DNA of 64,000 nucleotides from Mycobacterium sp. GA-0227b (GCF_001499855.1 NZ_LQIK01000023.1:248001-312000); one strand, 5' to 3'; positions 1 to 10,078 are shown, numbered from the stretch's first letter. Numbers and translations are program-made. Notes: generated by a model not told the origin, from the letters alone.

Positions 1-1090
1 CGAACGCGATTGGGAGGACGCCATTCTGGGCGCGCTGCGGGTCGCGGTCGACCGGCGCTTGGTCGCCGACGTTCCGGTCGGCTGCCTGCTCTCCGGCGGC
101 GTGGACTCCAGCTTGATCGTCGGGCTGCTCGCCGAGGCCGGTCAGCACGGGCTGGCGACGTTCTCCATCGGCTTCGAATCGGTGGGCGGCGTCGCGGGCG
201 ACGAATTCAAGTACTCCGACATCATCGCCGAGCGCTTCGGCACCGACCATCACCAGATCCGCATCGGCACCGAGCGCATGCTGCCGGCGCTCGACGGCGC
301 GATCGGCGCGATGAGCGAACCGATGGTCAGCCACGACTGCGTCGCGTTCTACCTGCTCAGCCAGGAGGTGGCCAAGCACGTCAAGGTGGTGCAATCCGGC
401 CAGGGCGCCGACGAGGTGTTCGCCGGATACCACTGGTATCCACCGATGGCCGGTGCCGCCTCGCTCGACGAGTCGGTGGGGATCTACCGCGACGCGTTCT
501 TCGACCGCGACCGGTCCGGCTACGAGGCGCTCATCTCGCCCACATTCGCCACACCCGACGACCCGAGCCTGCGCTTCGTCACCGAGAACTTCGCGCGGGC
601 GGGCGCCGAGACCGGCATCGACCGTGCGCTGCGGCTCGACACCACCGTGATGCTCGTCGACGACCCGGTCAAGCGCGTCGACAACATGACCATGGCATGG
701 GGCCTGGAGGGCCGGGTTCCGTTCCTCGACCACGAGCTCGTCGAGCTCGCCGCGACCTGTCCGCCCGAGCTGAAGATCGCCCACGAGGGCAAGGGCGTGC
801 TGAAGCAGGCCGCCCGGCGGGTCATCCCGGCCGAGGTCATCGACCGGCCGAAGGGCTACTTCCCGGTGCCCGCGCTCACCCACCTGGAGGGCCCGTACCT
901 GGATATGGTGCGCGACGCGCTCTACGCGCCCGCCGCCAAGGAACGCGACCTGTTCCGGCCCGCGGCGATCGACCGGCTGCTCGCCGACCCGAACGGTCGT
1001 CTCACGCCGCTGCGCGGCAACGAACTCTGGCAGCTCGCGCTGCTGGAACTGTGGCTGCAACGGCACGGGATCACGGGACCGGCGGCATGA
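1..1090 (+). CDS. N-acetylglutaminylglutamine amidotransferase, C-terminal part (5' end outside window)
   Basis: This is an asparagine synthetase B-type amidotransferase that enters the window in frame from base 2; 362 residues are visible. The ATP-pyrophosphatase loop SGGVDSS is at visible residues 31-37, followed by GQGADEVFAGY and the synthetase-domain motif GRVPFLDHELVELA. The glutaminase N-terminus lies upstream of the window. Its stop overlaps the next start (ATGA at 1087-1090), and that gene encodes a GNAT plus ATP-grasp synthetase. This pairing is characteristic of the osmoprotectant N-acetylglutaminylglutamine amide (NAGGN) pathway, in which this enzyme converts the dipeptide to its amide. 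The assignment rests on the pairing as much as on the sequence; alone it could be called asnB-like. Confidence 0.85.
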   Translation, partial: ERDWEDAILGALRVAVDRRLVADVPVGCLLSGGVDSSLIVGLLAEAGQHGLATFSIGFESVGGVAGDEFKYSDIIAERFGTDHHQIRIGTERMLPALDGAIGAMSEPMVSHDCVAFYLLSQEVAKHVKVVQSGQGADEVFAGYHWYPPMAGAASLDESVGIYRDAFFDRDRSGYEALISPTFATPDDPSLRFVTENFARAGAETGIDRALRLDTTVMLVDDPVKRVDNMTMAWGLEGRVPFLDHELVELAATCPPELKIAHEGKGVLKQAARRVIPAEVIDRPKGYFPVPALTHLEGPYLDMVRDALYAPAAKERDLFRPAAIDRLLADPNGRLTPLRGNELWQLALLELWLQRHGITGPAA

Positions 1091-2853
1091 CGGCGACCGG
1101 TCCCGAGACCGACCAGACCGAAGCCATCACCCTCGGCCTTCACCACGCCTCGCCGCAGCACCTCGTCGACGCGATGGCCGACGATGTGGTCATCGAAATG
1201 GGCTGGGGCCGACTCATTTTCGGGCAGACGTTCGCCGACCCCCAGAAGCTCGCCGAGGTATTGCGCCACGAGGGCCCGGGCCGTCGCGACATCTGCATCT
1301 ACGCCCGCGAACCCCATGTGCTGGTGTCGATGGCCCCCGCCGAACTGTTCATCGATCCGAGCCACACCTATCGGCTGAGGTTCACCGAAGACCATGAACC
1401 GGACCCGGCGCCGACCGGCTTCTCGGTGCGCGGCCTGCAGAGCGCCGAGGACGCCGACGAGATGAACCGCGTCTACGTGCGCTGCGGCATGGTGCCCGGG
1501 CCGGTCGAGGTGTTGTGGCAGAACCACCGGACGCAGGACGCGCTCGACTACCTGGTCGCGGTGCGTGACGACGACGGCACGGTGGTGGGCACCGTCACCG
1601 GCGTCGACCACAAACGGCTGTTCTCCGACCCGGAGAACGGCTCGAGCCTGTGGACCTTGGCCGTCGACCCGACCACCAGCCTGCCCGGCGTCGGCGCGTC
1701 GCTCACCCGCGCGCTGGCCACGCTCTACCGCGACCGCGGCCGGGCGTACATGGACCTGTCGGTGAGCCACGACAACGTGGCGGCGATCTCGCTGTACGAG
1801 AAACTCGGGTTCGAGCGCGTTCCGGTGATGGCCGTCAAGCGCAAGAACGCGATCAACGAACCACTGTTCACCCATCCACCCGAGACGATCGAGGACCTGA
1901 ACCCGTATGCGCGGATCATCGCCGACGAGGCCATGCGCCGCGGCATCTGGGTTGAGGTGCTCGACGCGGGGGCCGGCGAGATGCGGCTGTCCCACGGGGG
2001 CCGCAGCGTCCTGACGCGGGAATCGTTGTCCGAGTACACGTCTGCGGTGGCGATGGCCCGCTGCGACGACAAGCGGTTGACGCGGCGCCTGGTGGCCGAG
2101 GCCGGCATCAAGGTGCCCACGGGCCGGTTGGCCACCTTCGACGAGAAGGACCACGAGTTCCTCGAGGAGGTCGGCGACGTCGTGGTCAAGCCGACCCGAG
2201 GCGAGCAGGGCAAGGGCATCACCGTCGGGGTCAGCGGCCCCAAGGAATTGGACGCCGCGCTGGCGCGCGCTCGCGAGGAACACCCCAACGTGCTCATCGA
2301 GCAGCGCGCCGAAGGTGACGACCTGCGCCTGGTGGTGATCGACGGCAAGGTGGTGGCCGCCGCGTTGCGCAGGCCGGCGGAGGTCGTCGGGACCGGGCAC
2401 CACACCGTGCGCGAGCTCATCGAGGCGCAGAGCCGGCGACGGGCGGCGGCGACCGGGGGCGAGTCCCGCATTCCGATCGACGCGGTCACCGAGGCGACGG
2501 TCACCGAGGCGGGCTGGACCTTCGACGACGTGCTCCCCGAAGGGCAGCGGCTACGGGTGCGCCGGACCGCGAACCTGCACCAGGGCGGCACCATTCACGA
2601 TGTGACGGCGAAGGTCGACCCTCATCTGTGCGAGGTCGCGGTCAAGGCGGCGCACGCGATCGGCATCCCGGTGACCGGCATCGACCTGCTGGTGCCCGAT
2701 GTCGCCGAACCGGAGTACGTGTTCATCGAGGCCAACGAGCGACCGGGGCTGGCCAATCACGAACCACAGCCCACCGCAAAGGCTTTCGTCGATTTTCTGT
2801 TCCCGGGAAGCCCCGCGCTGCCGCAGGCCTGGACACCCGAAGAGGCGACCTGA
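1087..2853 (+). CDS. ngg: N-acetylglutaminylglutamine synthetase (GNAT + ATP-grasp fusion)
   Basis: A 588-residue two-domain protein. The N-terminal half (about residues 100-250) is a GNAT acetyltransferase with the VDPTTSLPGVGASLTRAL acetyl-CoA region; the C-terminal half is an ATP-grasp ligase (VVKPTRGEQGKGITVGV, VLIEQRAEGDDLRLVVIDGK, FIEANERPGL). Family knowledge says such fusions acetylate glutamine and ligate a second glutamine to give the precursor of the osmolyte NAGGN. The start at 1087 was chosen because it overlaps the upstream amidotransferase stop; the same frame is open from base 10, but that part is a shadow. The M42-type peptidase that often completes the cluster is not downstream. 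Confidence 0.9.
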   Translation: MTATGPETDQTEAITLGLHHASPQHLVDAMADDVVIEMGWGRLIFGQTFADPQKLAEVLRHEGPGRRDICIYAREPHVLVSMAPAELFIDPSHTYRLRFTEDHEPDPAPTGFSVRGLQSAEDADEMNRVYVRCGMVPGPVEVLWQNHRTQDALDYLVAVRDDDGTVVGTVTGVDHKRLFSDPENGSSLWTLAVDPTTSLPGVGASLTRALATLYRDRGRAYMDLSVSHDNVAAISLYEKLGFERVPVMAVKRKNAINEPLFTHPPETIEDLNPYARIIADEAMRRGIWVEVLDAGAGEMRLSHGGRSVLTRESLSEYTSAVAMARCDDKRLTRRLVAEAGIKVPTGRLATFDEKDHEFLEEVGDVVVKPTRGEQGKGITVGVSGPKELDAALARAREEHPNVLIEQRAEGDDLRLVVIDGKVVAAALRRPAEVVGTGHHTVRELIEAQSRRRAAATGGESRIPIDAVTEATVTEAGWTFDDVLPEGQRLRVRRTANLHQGGTIHDVTAKVDPHLCEVAVKAAHAIGIPVTGIDLLVPDVAEPEYVFIEANERPGLANHEPQPTAKAFVDFLFPGSPALPQAWTPEEAT

Positions 2854-2854
2854 G

Positions 2855-3418
2855 CTACCAGGTGCTGGTGCGCATCACGATCTCTGCGGCCAGCTGCGCC
2901 GTCGATTCGTGAGCGTTGCGCCTGCCCAGCAGGTCGACCATCCGATAGTCGCCGTACACGTACCGCTGGCTGGCCCGGGCGATCGCGCGGGCGGCGGGGG
3001 TGCTGACCAGCGCGGTGGTGTTCATCTCCACCGGCGGGCAGTGCTCGTCGCGGATGACGCCGGCGGCGTCGGCGACGCGCGGATGTCCGCGGTCGATGAC
3101 GACCAGCCCGATGAACCGGTCGAGTCGGGTCGCGGCGAGTTCCCATGCCAGTTCCCCGCCGATGCGGTCGCCGACGAGCAGCGCCCATTTCACGTCGAGC
3201 GCGTCGAGGATGGCCACGACCGACTTGGCGGTCAGCCGCGGATCGGGAGGGACGACGACGGTGCGCAGCGACGCGGTGTGCAGCCGCTGACAGACCGCGT
3301 CGTAGGCGGCGGTCGACTGGTGCGCCGCGCCGAGCACCACCACGACAGAGCCCTTGTCGGGACCTGCGACATCGACGGGCACGCTGATTCCCTCAACGGT
3401 GACCGTGGTGGATGGCAT
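2855..3418 (-). CDS. Alpha/beta-hydrolase-like protein lacking the catalytic serine
   Basis: A 187-residue protein with alpha/beta-hydrolase character: a hydrophobic strand VVVVLGA, a segment like the nucleophile elbow (LLVGDRIGGELAWE) and a following strand LVVIDRGHP. The position of the nucleophile in G-x-S-x-G is taken by arginine (G-D-R-I-G), and no clear C-terminal catalytic histidine is present, so I read it as a pseudoenzyme or non-hydrolytic fold member. It is shorter than usual hydrolases (250 residues or more). It is convergent with the NAGGN synthetase gene with one base between the stops. Confidence 0.6.
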   Translation of the reverse strand: MPSTTVTVEGISVPVDVAGPDKGSVVVVLGAAHQSTAAYDAVCQRLHTASLRTVVVPPDPRLTAKSVVAILDALDVKWALLVGDRIGGELAWELAATRLDRFIGLVVIDRGHPRVADAAGVIRDEHCPPVEMNTTALVSTPAARAIARASQRYVYGDYRMVDLLGRRNAHESTAQLAAEIVMRTSTW

Positions 3419-3480
3419 TGGGACACGCTACAGCGGCCGCTGGGCCGCCGCGGTCGTTTCGCGGCAGGTGAACACTCCTG

Positions 3481-4143
3481 TCAGCCCGTGGGAACACGCT
3501 CGGCCTGCCGGGCCGCGATGTCCAGAAAGGTCTGCGGCAGCGCGGCTTTGACCGGAATGGTCGGATTCGGCACCGGAAACGCGATGCCGTAGACGGCCAT
3601 GGTCCCGACGTTCTCGAACGAGAAGTAGACGCGGCTGTCGACGCCGCTCAGGCGCATCGTCTGCTCGTAGACGAGCGCGTCGCTGCGGGTGCTGTCCATC
3701 TTGGTCGTCGTCATCGGGATGCCGGGCGAGAACGGGTCGAAGAACGTCTGGAACTGTGCGCAGCGTTCCGCTGTGGCCGCCAACTTGTCGAGATCGAGAT
3801 GCCACGTCAACACCGTCATCACGACACGGGTGCCGTCGTAGCCGACGACGTACTCGGCGGCGCTGCCCGGCCCCCGTTCGGCCGACTCGGCGATGACCCG
3901 GGTGAGCCCCTCCGAGCAGCCTGCGGGACGCGACAGCATGGCCGGCGGGGGTCCCGCGCCGTCGCCCCGCCCCGGCTCGCGGACGACGCGGTCGTATTGC
4001 ACCCCCTGCGGGAAGTCGGCGGCGGTGAGCAATGTCCGATCCAACCGGGCGCCGGGCCACGTCGCGGTGCCGGCGATCTGATGGGCGCATCCGGTCAGCG
4101 TCACCGCTGCGAGGACGACCGCCGTCCCGTGTCGCCAGCTCAT
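3481..4143 (-). CDS. Mycobacterial lipoprotein (DUF5642-like)
   Basis: A 220-residue predicted lipoprotein. The start at 4143 is chosen because it begins a signal peptide ending in the lipobox LTGC (Cys19) and overlaps the stop of cobyric acid synthase by the ATGA at 4140-4143; the frame stays open to 4437 but the extra part is arginine-rich shadow. The mature part contains [15 protein letters not shown] and a central region with [11 protein letters not shown], a layout I associate with mycobacterial DUF5642/sensor-like lipoproteins; the role is unknown. Translational coupling to a cobalamin enzyme may only be positional. Confidence 0.7.
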   Translation of the reverse strand: MSWRHGTAVVLAAVTLTGCAHQIAGTATWPGARLDRTLLTAADFPQGVQYDRVVREPGRGDGAGPPPAMLSRPAGCSEGLTRVIAESAERGPGSAAEYVVGYDGTRVVMTVLTWHLDLDKLAATAERCAQFQTFFDPFSPGIPMTTTKMDSTRSDALVYEQTMRLSGVDSRVYFSFENVGTMAVYGIAFPVPNPTIPVKAALPQTFLDIAARQAERVPTG

Positions 4144-5690
4144 CGCCGTAATCCGGTCACGACGGTGGGCCTGGCCGGGGCGCCGTCGTCCAGCAGGGCA
4201 AGAATCGCGTCGATGTCGAGATGGCTGGTCAACAGGTCGGCCATCAGGTCGAGTTGGGCGTCGCGGCGAGCGCTGACGTCGACGTCGTCGGCGACGACGA
4301 ATCCGGTGCGGCCCGCAGCGGCGGCGGCCTCGGCCAGCCACGCCCGGCGGACGGCGTCGTTGTCGAGCAGCCCGTGCCAGTGTGTGCCGTACACCGCGCC
4401 GCGGCGAAGACCGACTGGAATGCCCGAGCCAAGCCACTCGTCCTCAGCCGAGCGGCTGACCTGGCCGTGGTGAATCTCATAGCCCGACAACGGTTCTTGG
4501 TGGCGCCGCAGGGTCTTGGCGGCGGCGAAGACGATGTCCGCGTCGAGCAGGCCCAGGCCCGTCACGACGCCGGCCCGTGACTCCACCGGATCGTCGATGC
4601 GCGTGCAGAGCATCTGGAAGCCGCCGCATATGCCGAGCACGGGCCGGCCGCGGGCGACGTGTGCGTCCAGCGCTTCGGCCAGGCCACTGCGGCGCAGCCA
4701 GTCCAGGTCCGCGACGGTGGCCTTGCTGCCGGGGAGCAGGACCACGTCGGCGTCGGCGAGATCGGCGGGGTCGGTGACCCAGCGCACCAGCACGCCGGGT
4801 TCGCATGCCAGTGCCTCGACGTCGGTCGAGTTGGAGATGCGAGGCAGTCGGATCGCGGCCACTCGCAGCCACTCCCGCCCGCGCGGGGGCGGCGGTTCGC
4901 CGACCACGCGGTGCGCCACGACCGAGACGGAATCTTCGGTGTCGAGCCACAACCCGTCGGCATAGGGAATGACACCGTAGGTCGGTCGTCCGGACAGCTG
5001 CTGCAGTTGCGCCAGTCCGGGTGCCAGCAGCGACGGGTCGCCGCGAAACTTGTTGACGACGAACCCGGCGATGAGCTGTTGATCCTCCTCGTCCAGCACC
5101 GCGACGGTGCCGAACAGGTGGGCGAGCAACCCGCCGCGGTCGATGTCGCCGACCACGATCACCGGAATGCCCGCCGCACGTGCCAGCCCCATGTTCGCCA
5201 GATCGTTTGCGCGCAAATTGATCTCGGCAGGAGATCCGGCGCCCTCGCAGATGACGACGTCGAAATCGGAGCGCAGCTGAGCGAGTTCGTCGGCGACCAC
5301 CGCGGCGAGCCGGTCGCGGTGGGTGAAGTAGTCCTTGGCGCTGACGGTGTCGACGACCTTGCCGCGCACGACTAGTTGGGAAGTGCGGTCGCTGCCCGGT
5401 TTGAGCAGGACCGGGTTGAAGCGCGAGTGCGGTGCGAGGCCCGCGGCGCGCGCCTGCATCGCCTGCGCGCGGCCGATTTCGCCGCCGTCGACGGTGACCG
5501 CGGAGTTGTTGGACATGTTCTGCGCCTTGAACGGCGCGACGCGAATACCCTTGCGGGCCAACAGCCGGCACAGCCCGGCGACCACCATCGACTTGCCGGC
5601 GTCCGACGTGGCGCCCGCGACCAGCAGCGCGCCGCCCGCCGATTGTGAAAATGGCGACGGAAATCCGCGTCTGGGCGTCGTCAGATTCAC
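4140..5690 (-). CDS. cobQ: Cobyric acid synthase
   Basis: A 516-residue glutamine-dependent amidotransferase that amidates adenosylcobyrinate a,c-diamide to cobyric acid in cobalamin synthesis. The N-terminal P-loop-like ATP domain has GATSDAGKS, then [15 protein letters not shown] and [14 protein letters not shown]; the C-terminal class I glutaminase domain has [11 protein letters not shown] with the cysteine nucleophile and a histidine region [10 protein letters not shown]. Length and domain order are normal for CobQ/CbiP. The gene sits between map and a lipoprotein whose start overlaps its stop, so the three may be co-transcribed. Confidence 0.95.
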   Translation of the reverse strand: MNLTTPRRGFPSPFSQSAGGALLVAGATSDAGKSMVVAGLCRLLARKGIRVAPFKAQNMSNNSAVTVDGGEIGRAQAMQARAAGLAPHSRFNPVLLKPGSDRTSQLVVRGKVVDTVSAKDYFTHRDRLAAVVADELAQLRSDFDVVICEGAGSPAEINLRANDLANMGLARAAGIPVIVVGDIDRGGLLAHLFGTVAVLDEEDQQLIAGFVVNKFRGDPSLLAPGLAQLQQLSGRPTYGVIPYADGLWLDTEDSVSVVAHRVVGEPPPPRGREWLRVAAIRLPRISNSTDVEALACEPGVLVRWVTDPADLADADVVLLPGSKATVADLDWLRRSGLAEALDAHVARGRPVLGICGGFQMLCTRIDDPVESRAGVVTGLGLLDADIVFAAAKTLRRHQEPLSGYEIHHGQVSRSAEDEWLGSGIPVGLRRGAVYGTHWHGLLDNDAVRRAWLAEAAAAAGRTGFVVADDVDVSARRDAQLDLMADLLTSHLDIDAILALLDDGAPARPTVVTGLRR

Positions 5691-5702
5691 AATCGAGGCG
5701 CC

Positions 5703-6563
5703 CTAGTCGGCGACGGTGAGGATCTCGGCGCCGTCGTCGGTGACCACCAACGTGTGCTCGAACTGCGCGGTCCACTTCTTGTCCGTGGTGGCGACCGTCC
5801 AACCGTCGTCCCAGATCTCGTAGTCCAGCCCGCCGAGGTTGATCATCGGCTCGATGGTGAACGTCATACCCGGTTCCAGTACGGTCTCGACGGCGGGCTG
5901 GTCGTAGTGCAGCACGACCAGGCCGTTGTGGAAGGTGGTGCCGATGCCGTGCCCGGTGAAGTCGCGAACGACGTTGTAGCCGAACCGGTTCGCGTACGCC
6001 TCGATGACCCGGCCGACCACCGACAGCTGGCGGCCCGGTTTGACGGCCTTGATCGCGCGCATCGTCGCTTCATGTGTGCGCTCGACGAGCAGGCGATGCT
6101 CCTCGGACACGTCGCCGGCGAGGAACGTCGCGTTGGTGTCGCCGTGCACCCCGTCGATGTAGGCGGTCACGTCGATGTTGACGATGTCGCCGTCCTCGAT
6201 GACGGTCGAGTCCGGGATGCCGTGGCAGATGATCTCGTTGAGCGAGGTGCAGCAGGACTTCGGATAACCCTTGTAGCCCAGCGTCGACGGGTAGGCACCG
6301 TGCTCGACCATGTAATCGTGGGCGATGCGGTCCAGTTCGTCGGTGGTGACACCGGGCGCGACGGCCTTACCGGCCGCGGCGAGCGCACCCGCCGCGATCC
6401 GGCCGGCGACCCGCATCTTCTCGATCACCTCCGGCGTCTGCACCCAGGGCTCGTCGCCCTCGCGCGCCGTCGACCTGCCGACGTATTCGGGCCGGGCGAT
6501 CGAGCTGGGCACCGGCAGCGTGGGTGACACCACGCCGGGGCGAAGGGCGGTACGAACAGGCAT
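5703..6563 (-). CDS. map: Type I methionine aminopeptidase
   Basis: A 286-residue enzyme that removes initiator methionine from nascent proteins. The pita-bread metal ligands are visible: [17 protein letters not shown] (two Asp), [11 protein letters not shown] (His), TFTIEPMI (Glu) and [10 protein letters not shown] (Glu). It has the N-terminal extension with the PxxP-like stretch [15 protein letters not shown] typical of mycobacterial MapB. The start MPVRTAL at 6563 is preferred over 6581 because it aligns with the known MapB N-terminus. It lies just upstream of cobQ and divergent from a thioesterase gene. Confidence 0.96.
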   Translation of the reverse strand: MPVRTALRPGVVSPTLPVPSSIARPEYVGRSTAREGDEPWVQTPEVIEKMRVAGRIAAGALAAAGKAVAPGVTTDELDRIAHDYMVEHGAYPSTLGYKGYPKSCCTSLNEIICHGIPDSTVIEDGDIVNIDVTAYIDGVHGDTNATFLAGDVSEEHRLLVERTHEATMRAIKAVKPGRQLSVVGRVIEAYANRFGYNVVRDFTGHGIGTTFHNGLVVLHYDQPAVETVLEPGMTFTIEPMINLGGLDYEIWDDGWTVATTDKKWTAQFEHTLVVTDDGAEILTVAD

Positions 6564-6614
6564 GACGCCAAGGATAGCCACGAGAACGGCAATCTCCGTA
6601 GTGGAGAACAGTGC

Positions 6615-6620
6615 TAACGT
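6615..6620 (+). promoter_or_regulatory. -10 element of a probable leaderless promoter
   Basis: TAACGT fits the mycobacterial -10 pattern TANNNT and ends six bases before the ATG at 6627. That spacing places the predicted first transcribed base at or very near the start codon, and no Shine-Dalgarno sequence precedes the ATG. Confidence 0.55.
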
Positions 6621-6626
6621 ATAGCT

Positions 6627-7034
6627 ATGCTAAGCGAGTCGGTGCCGATGGAGGTCACACCAGGCCATCTGCTCGGTCGCCTGGGTATGCGGGATGTGGT
6701 GGAGACCGACGAGCGGCTCATCATCGAGATGGACAACCGGCCCGACCTGACGAACATCCGGGGGGCGCTGCAGGGCGGCTTGGTCGCGACGCTGATCGAT
6801 ATCGCCGCCGGCCGGCTGGCCGCCCGCCACGTGGGGTCGGACCAGAGCGTGACGACCACCGACCTCAACGTTCACTTCGTCGCGCCGATCGTCGTGGGGC
6901 CCGCACGGGCTGAGGCCACGATCGTGCGCGCCGGCAAGCGGCTGATCGTCACCGCCGTCGACGTCACCGATGTCGGCCGCGACCGGCTGGCGGCCCGGTC
7001 GACGTTGAGCTTCGCGGTGCTCGATCCCCGCTAG
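6627..7034 (+). CDS. PaaI-family hotdog thioesterase
   Basis: A 135-residue single hotdog-fold protein. [20 protein letters not shown] matches the PaaI-type active-site helix (usually N-x-x-G-x-x-H-G-G; here Gln replaces the His), followed by [15 protein letters not shown]. Family members hydrolyse acyl- or aryl-CoA thioesters; the substrate is not evident. The ATG at 6627 fits a leaderless transcript; the ATG at 6648 is an alternative that would remove seven residues. The gene is divergent from map and followed closely by a SnoaL-like gene. Confidence 0.8.
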   Translation: MLSESVPMEVTPGHLLGRLGMRDVVETDERLIIEMDNRPDLTNIRGALQGGLVATLIDIAAGRLAARHVGSDQSVTTTDLNVHFVAPIVVGPARAEATIVRAGKRLIVTAVDVTDVGRDRLAARSTLSFAVLDPR

Positions 7035-7043
7035 CGTTGCGCC

Positions 7044-7490
7044 ATGACGATCGACGAAGTTGACGACGAGTTCGCCACCAGGTTCGCCGAACGGTTCGCC
7101 GATACCTGGCGCACCCCTGACATGGCGAAACACGAGGCGCTGTGGAGCGACGACATCGTGCTGGTGCAGCCGATGATGGGCCGGCTGCGCGGCAAGCGGG
7201 CCTGCCGGGCGTCGTTTCAGCGGTTGTTCGCACTGGTGCCCGATCTGCACGCCGACGTCCATCGCGTCGGTCATGGCCGCCACGAGGTGTTCATCGAGTT
7301 CACGCTGAGCGGAACCTACGGCGGCAAGCCGATCGCCTGGGATGCGGTCGACCGGTTCACGTTCACCAACGGCTTGATCGCCGAACGTGTTTCGTATTTC
7401 GACTCCGCGCCGCTGGCGGTGAAATTGGCGGGCCGTCCCGCCGGTTGGGGACAGCTGATCCGCACCGGAGCGGCGCTGTTCAGGCGTTAG
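7044..7490 (+). CDS. SnoaL/NTF2-like protein
   Basis: A 148-residue protein of the NTF2-like alpha+beta cone fold: an N-terminal helix pair (FATRFAERFADTW), a strand region with DDIVLVQPMMGRLRGK, and a terminal sheet WDAVDRFTFTNGLIAER. Such proteins are cyclases, isomerases or ligand binders; nothing here fixes the activity. It starts nine bases after the thioesterase stop, so the two are probably one transcript, and it ends in a four-base convergent overlap with the DUF1707 gene. Confidence 0.7.
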   Translation: MTIDEVDDEFATRFAERFADTWRTPDMAKHEALWSDDIVLVQPMMGRLRGKRACRASFQRLFALVPDLHADVHRVGHGRHEVFIEFTLSGTYGGKPIAWDAVDRFTFTNGLIAERVSYFDSAPLAVKLAGRPAGWGQLIRTGAALFRR

Positions 7491-8059
7491 CCACGCTTGA
7501 ACCAGGATTTGCGCGGTCCTCGGATGTCCACCGAGCCGCAGACCACCTTGCCGGTCAGGATGACGTGCGGCGTGCCCTCGGCCGGCGCGTCCCGGCGATG
7601 GTCGTGCGCGCTGCCGACGGCGACCTCCACATCGTCGATCGAGGCGCTGGCGCCGTCGGGTAGCCGCAGTGCGAGGCCACCGAACTTCAGGTCGAGTTCG
7701 ATGACGACCATGGGCCCGGCGAACCGCGCCCTCGTGAGGTCCAGATCCACCGAACCCATCCGCCTGTGCAGGGCGAGCCGGCTGGGCACGGTCCATTCGC
7801 CGTGCCGCTTGAGCGAGCCCAACACACCGCGCAACTCCACCCGGTCGGCTGCCGAGGTGACGATCGCACCGGGTCCCGGCAGGTCGCCGACGAGCGCGTC
7901 GAGGTCGGAGTGCAGCCGCGCGCTGGCCACCGCCGCCGAGCGCTCCTCGAACTCCTCGATGTCGATCAGGCCCAGTGCGACGGCGTTGTGCAGCCGCCGC
8001 AGTGTGCCGTTGCGGTCGGCGTCGGAGACGCGCATCGCGTCGTGCTTGTCGATGGTCAT
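7487..8059 (-). CDS. DUF1707 domain protein
   Basis: A 190-residue protein with an N-terminal DUF1707 domain (MRVSDADRNGTLRRLHNAVALGLIDIEEFEER, residues about 9-60), common in mycobacteria, followed by a beta-rich region (VELDLKFGGLALRLPDG) like the DUF2154/LiaF-type beta-helix that often accompanies it. No transmembrane segment is evident, so it is probably cytosolic or peripheral. The function is unknown. It is next to the PBP gene on the same strand, 22 bases downstream. Confidence 0.8.
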   Translation of the reverse strand: MTIDKHDAMRVSDADRNGTLRRLHNAVALGLIDIEEFEERSAAVASARLHSDLDALVGDLPGPGAIVTSAADRVELRGVLGSLKRHGEWTVPSRLALHRRMGSVDLDLTRARFAGPMVVIELDLKFGGLALRLPDGASASIDDVEVAVGSAHDHRRDAPAEGTPHVILTGKVVCGSVDIRGPRKSWFKRG

Positions 8060-8081
8060 GGCCTTGTAGGAAACAGGCTAC

Positions 8082-9890
8082 TCAGGCCAGATAGTCCGGC
8101 GGCAGCCCGTCGAGCATGCCCTTGACCATCCGCACGGCGTACTCCGAGGAGCCCCCACCGACGATCAGCGCGGCGAACGCCATGTCGCCGCGGTAGCCGG
8201 CGAACCAGGAGTGCGAACCGCCCGCGAACTCCGCCTCACCGGTTTTGCCCCGGACGTCGCCGGCACCCTGCAGACCCTCGGCGGTGCCGTTGGTCACCAC
8301 CAGTCGCATCATCGGCCGCAGCCCGTCGAGGATCTTCTGGCTGATCGGCTCCGGCGCATCGTGCACCACCGTCTGCCTGCCCTGAATGAGTTGCGGCACG
8401 GGCGTTTTCCCGGCCGCGACGGTCGCCGCGGCCATCGCCATGCCGAACGGGCTGGCCAGCACCTTGCCCTGCCCGAAGCCGTCTTCGGTGCGCTCGGCGA
8501 GGTCGACCGTCGGCGGCACCGACCCGGTCACGGTGGTGAGCCCTTCGATCTCGTAGTCGGTGCCGATGCCGTACTTCGCCGCGGCTTTCGTCAGACCGCG
8601 CGGCGGCATCCGGCTGGCCAGTTCGGCGAACGTGGTGTTGCACGAACTGGCGAAGGCCCGCGACATCGGCACGGTGCCGAGGTCGAACCCGCCGTAGTTG
8701 GGCACCGTGCGGTGGCCGATGTCCATCGTGCCGGGGCACGGAAGCAACGTGTTCGGGGTGGCCATGTCGCGTTCGATGGCCGCCCCCGCGGTCACCATCT
8801 TGAACGTCGATCCCGGTGGATACAGGCCGTTGGTGGCGATCAGGCCCTCGGCGTCGGCCGACGCGTTCTGCGCCACCGCGAGGATCTCGCCGGTGGACGG
8901 TTTGACCACCACGATCATCGCCTTCTTGCCGGTGAAGTCGACCGCGTTCTGCGCGGCGTTCTGGACCGCGCGGTCGAGGGTGATCGTGATCGAGGGGGCG
9001 GGCTCACCCGGCACCTCGTTGAGCACGCCGACGTCGACACCGTTCTGGTTGACGCTGACCACCCGCCATCCCGCTTGTCCGTTGAGTTCGTCGACCACCG
9101 CGTTCTTGACCTCGCTGACGATCGCGGGCGCGAAACTTTCGTCGGTGGGCAGCATTTCGGCTTGCGGCGTGATCACCACACCGGGTCGCGTCCCGATCGC
9201 GGCGGCCACCCGGTCATGGTCGGACTTGCGCAGCGTGATCAGGTTCAGCGGCTGTTTCGACGAGCTGGCCTGCTCCGCGAGCCGCTGCGGGTCCAGCGTG
9301 TTGTCGAACGGCCGCAGTGCGTCGACGACGGCGCGCGCGGTCGGCATCAACTCCTCGCCTGCCGCGCCGGCATCCAACGCGTAGCTGTAGTGGTAGCCGG
9401 GCACCAGCACCTCGGTGCCACCACGCTCGATCACCGAGGCCCGCGGCGGTGGGTCCGCGCGCAACGCGAAGGTCTGATTCTCGCCGAGTCTCGGGTGCAG
9501 TCCGGTGGTGCTCCACCGAACCTCCCAGCGGCCCTCGTCGCGGACCATGTTCAGCTGTCCGTCATAGGTCCACGTGCGGTCCTTCGGCAGATGCCAGGTG
9601 TAGCGGTACGTGACGCTTCCCGTGTCCTCGGCGTACTTGGAGCCCAGGATCTGGCTGTCCAGGTGCGTGGCCTGCAATCCCGCCCACGCCTCGTTGAGCG
9701 CTTTGCGCGCCTCGGCGGGCCGGTCGCTGAGTTCGGCCGCGCCGGTGGTGTCGCCGGTGGCCAGCGCGGCGAAGAACTTCTCGGCGGCCGGTTCGGGTCC
9801 GGCGGGCCTGGGCGTACAGGCGCTGTTGAGGCTGACGACCACTCCTCCGACCGCCAGCAGGGCTGCGACACGTGTTGCTGTAGTTGCCAT
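8082..9890 (-). CDS. Penicillin-binding lipoprotein (Rv2864c-like, class B transpeptidase)
   Basis: A 602-residue class B PBP. The start at 9890 gives a signal peptide ending at Cys25 in a lipobox-like LNSAC; the -3 residue is Asn, which is atypical. An NTF2-like MecA_N domain follows (AAEKFFAALATGDTTGAA), then a dimerisation domain and the transpeptidase with PPGSTFKM (serine nucleophile and lysine), ASSCNTTF (SxN) and GKTGEAEF (KTG). It closely resembles M. tuberculosis Rv2864c along its length as I recall that sequence. It should cross-link peptidoglycan at the outer face of the membrane. The frame runs on to 9965, but that part would displace the signal peptide. Confidence 0.93.
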   Translation of the reverse strand: MATTATRVAALLAVGGVVVSLNSACTPRPAGPEPAAEKFFAALATGDTTGAAELSDRPAEARKALNEAWAGLQATHLDSQILGSKYAEDTGSVTYRYTWHLPKDRTWTYDGQLNMVRDEGRWEVRWSTTGLHPRLGENQTFALRADPPPRASVIERGGTEVLVPGYHYSYALDAGAAGEELMPTARAVVDALRPFDNTLDPQRLAEQASSSKQPLNLITLRKSDHDRVAAAIGTRPGVVITPQAEMLPTDESFAPAIVSEVKNAVVDELNGQAGWRVVSVNQNGVDVGVLNEVPGEPAPSITITLDRAVQNAAQNAVDFTGKKAMIVVVKPSTGEILAVAQNASADAEGLIATNGLYPPGSTFKMVTAGAAIERDMATPNTLLPCPGTMDIGHRTVPNYGGFDLGTVPMSRAFASSCNTTFAELASRMPPRGLTKAAAKYGIGTDYEIEGLTTVTGSVPPTVDLAERTEDGFGQGKVLASPFGMAMAAATVAAGKTPVPQLIQGRQTVVHDAPEPISQKILDGLRPMMRLVVTNGTAEGLQGAGDVRGKTGEAEFAGGSHSWFAGYRGDMAFAALIVGGGSSEYAVRMVKGMLDGLPPDYLA

Positions 9891-10078
9891 TGGGGCAGAT
9901 GTTACGAACTCGAGACCTGCATTCGCGGGAGGCGCACCGGGATTTGCATCACCAGTCACACTCACCTACACCTTGCAGCGAAAGTCCGAGAAGTGACATG
10001 CAAAACGTCGATCGGTGTGCCAAGCGGTAGCCGTGTGACGAGCCCGTCGGCCGAACGGCACCGGCACCGTCCCCGCGG

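Noticed and set aside
10..1086. Long open frame continuing upstream of the NAGGN synthetase
   Set aside because: The translated part is Arg/Gly-rich shadow of the amidotransferase gene; the synthetase starts at 1087 at an ATGA overlap.
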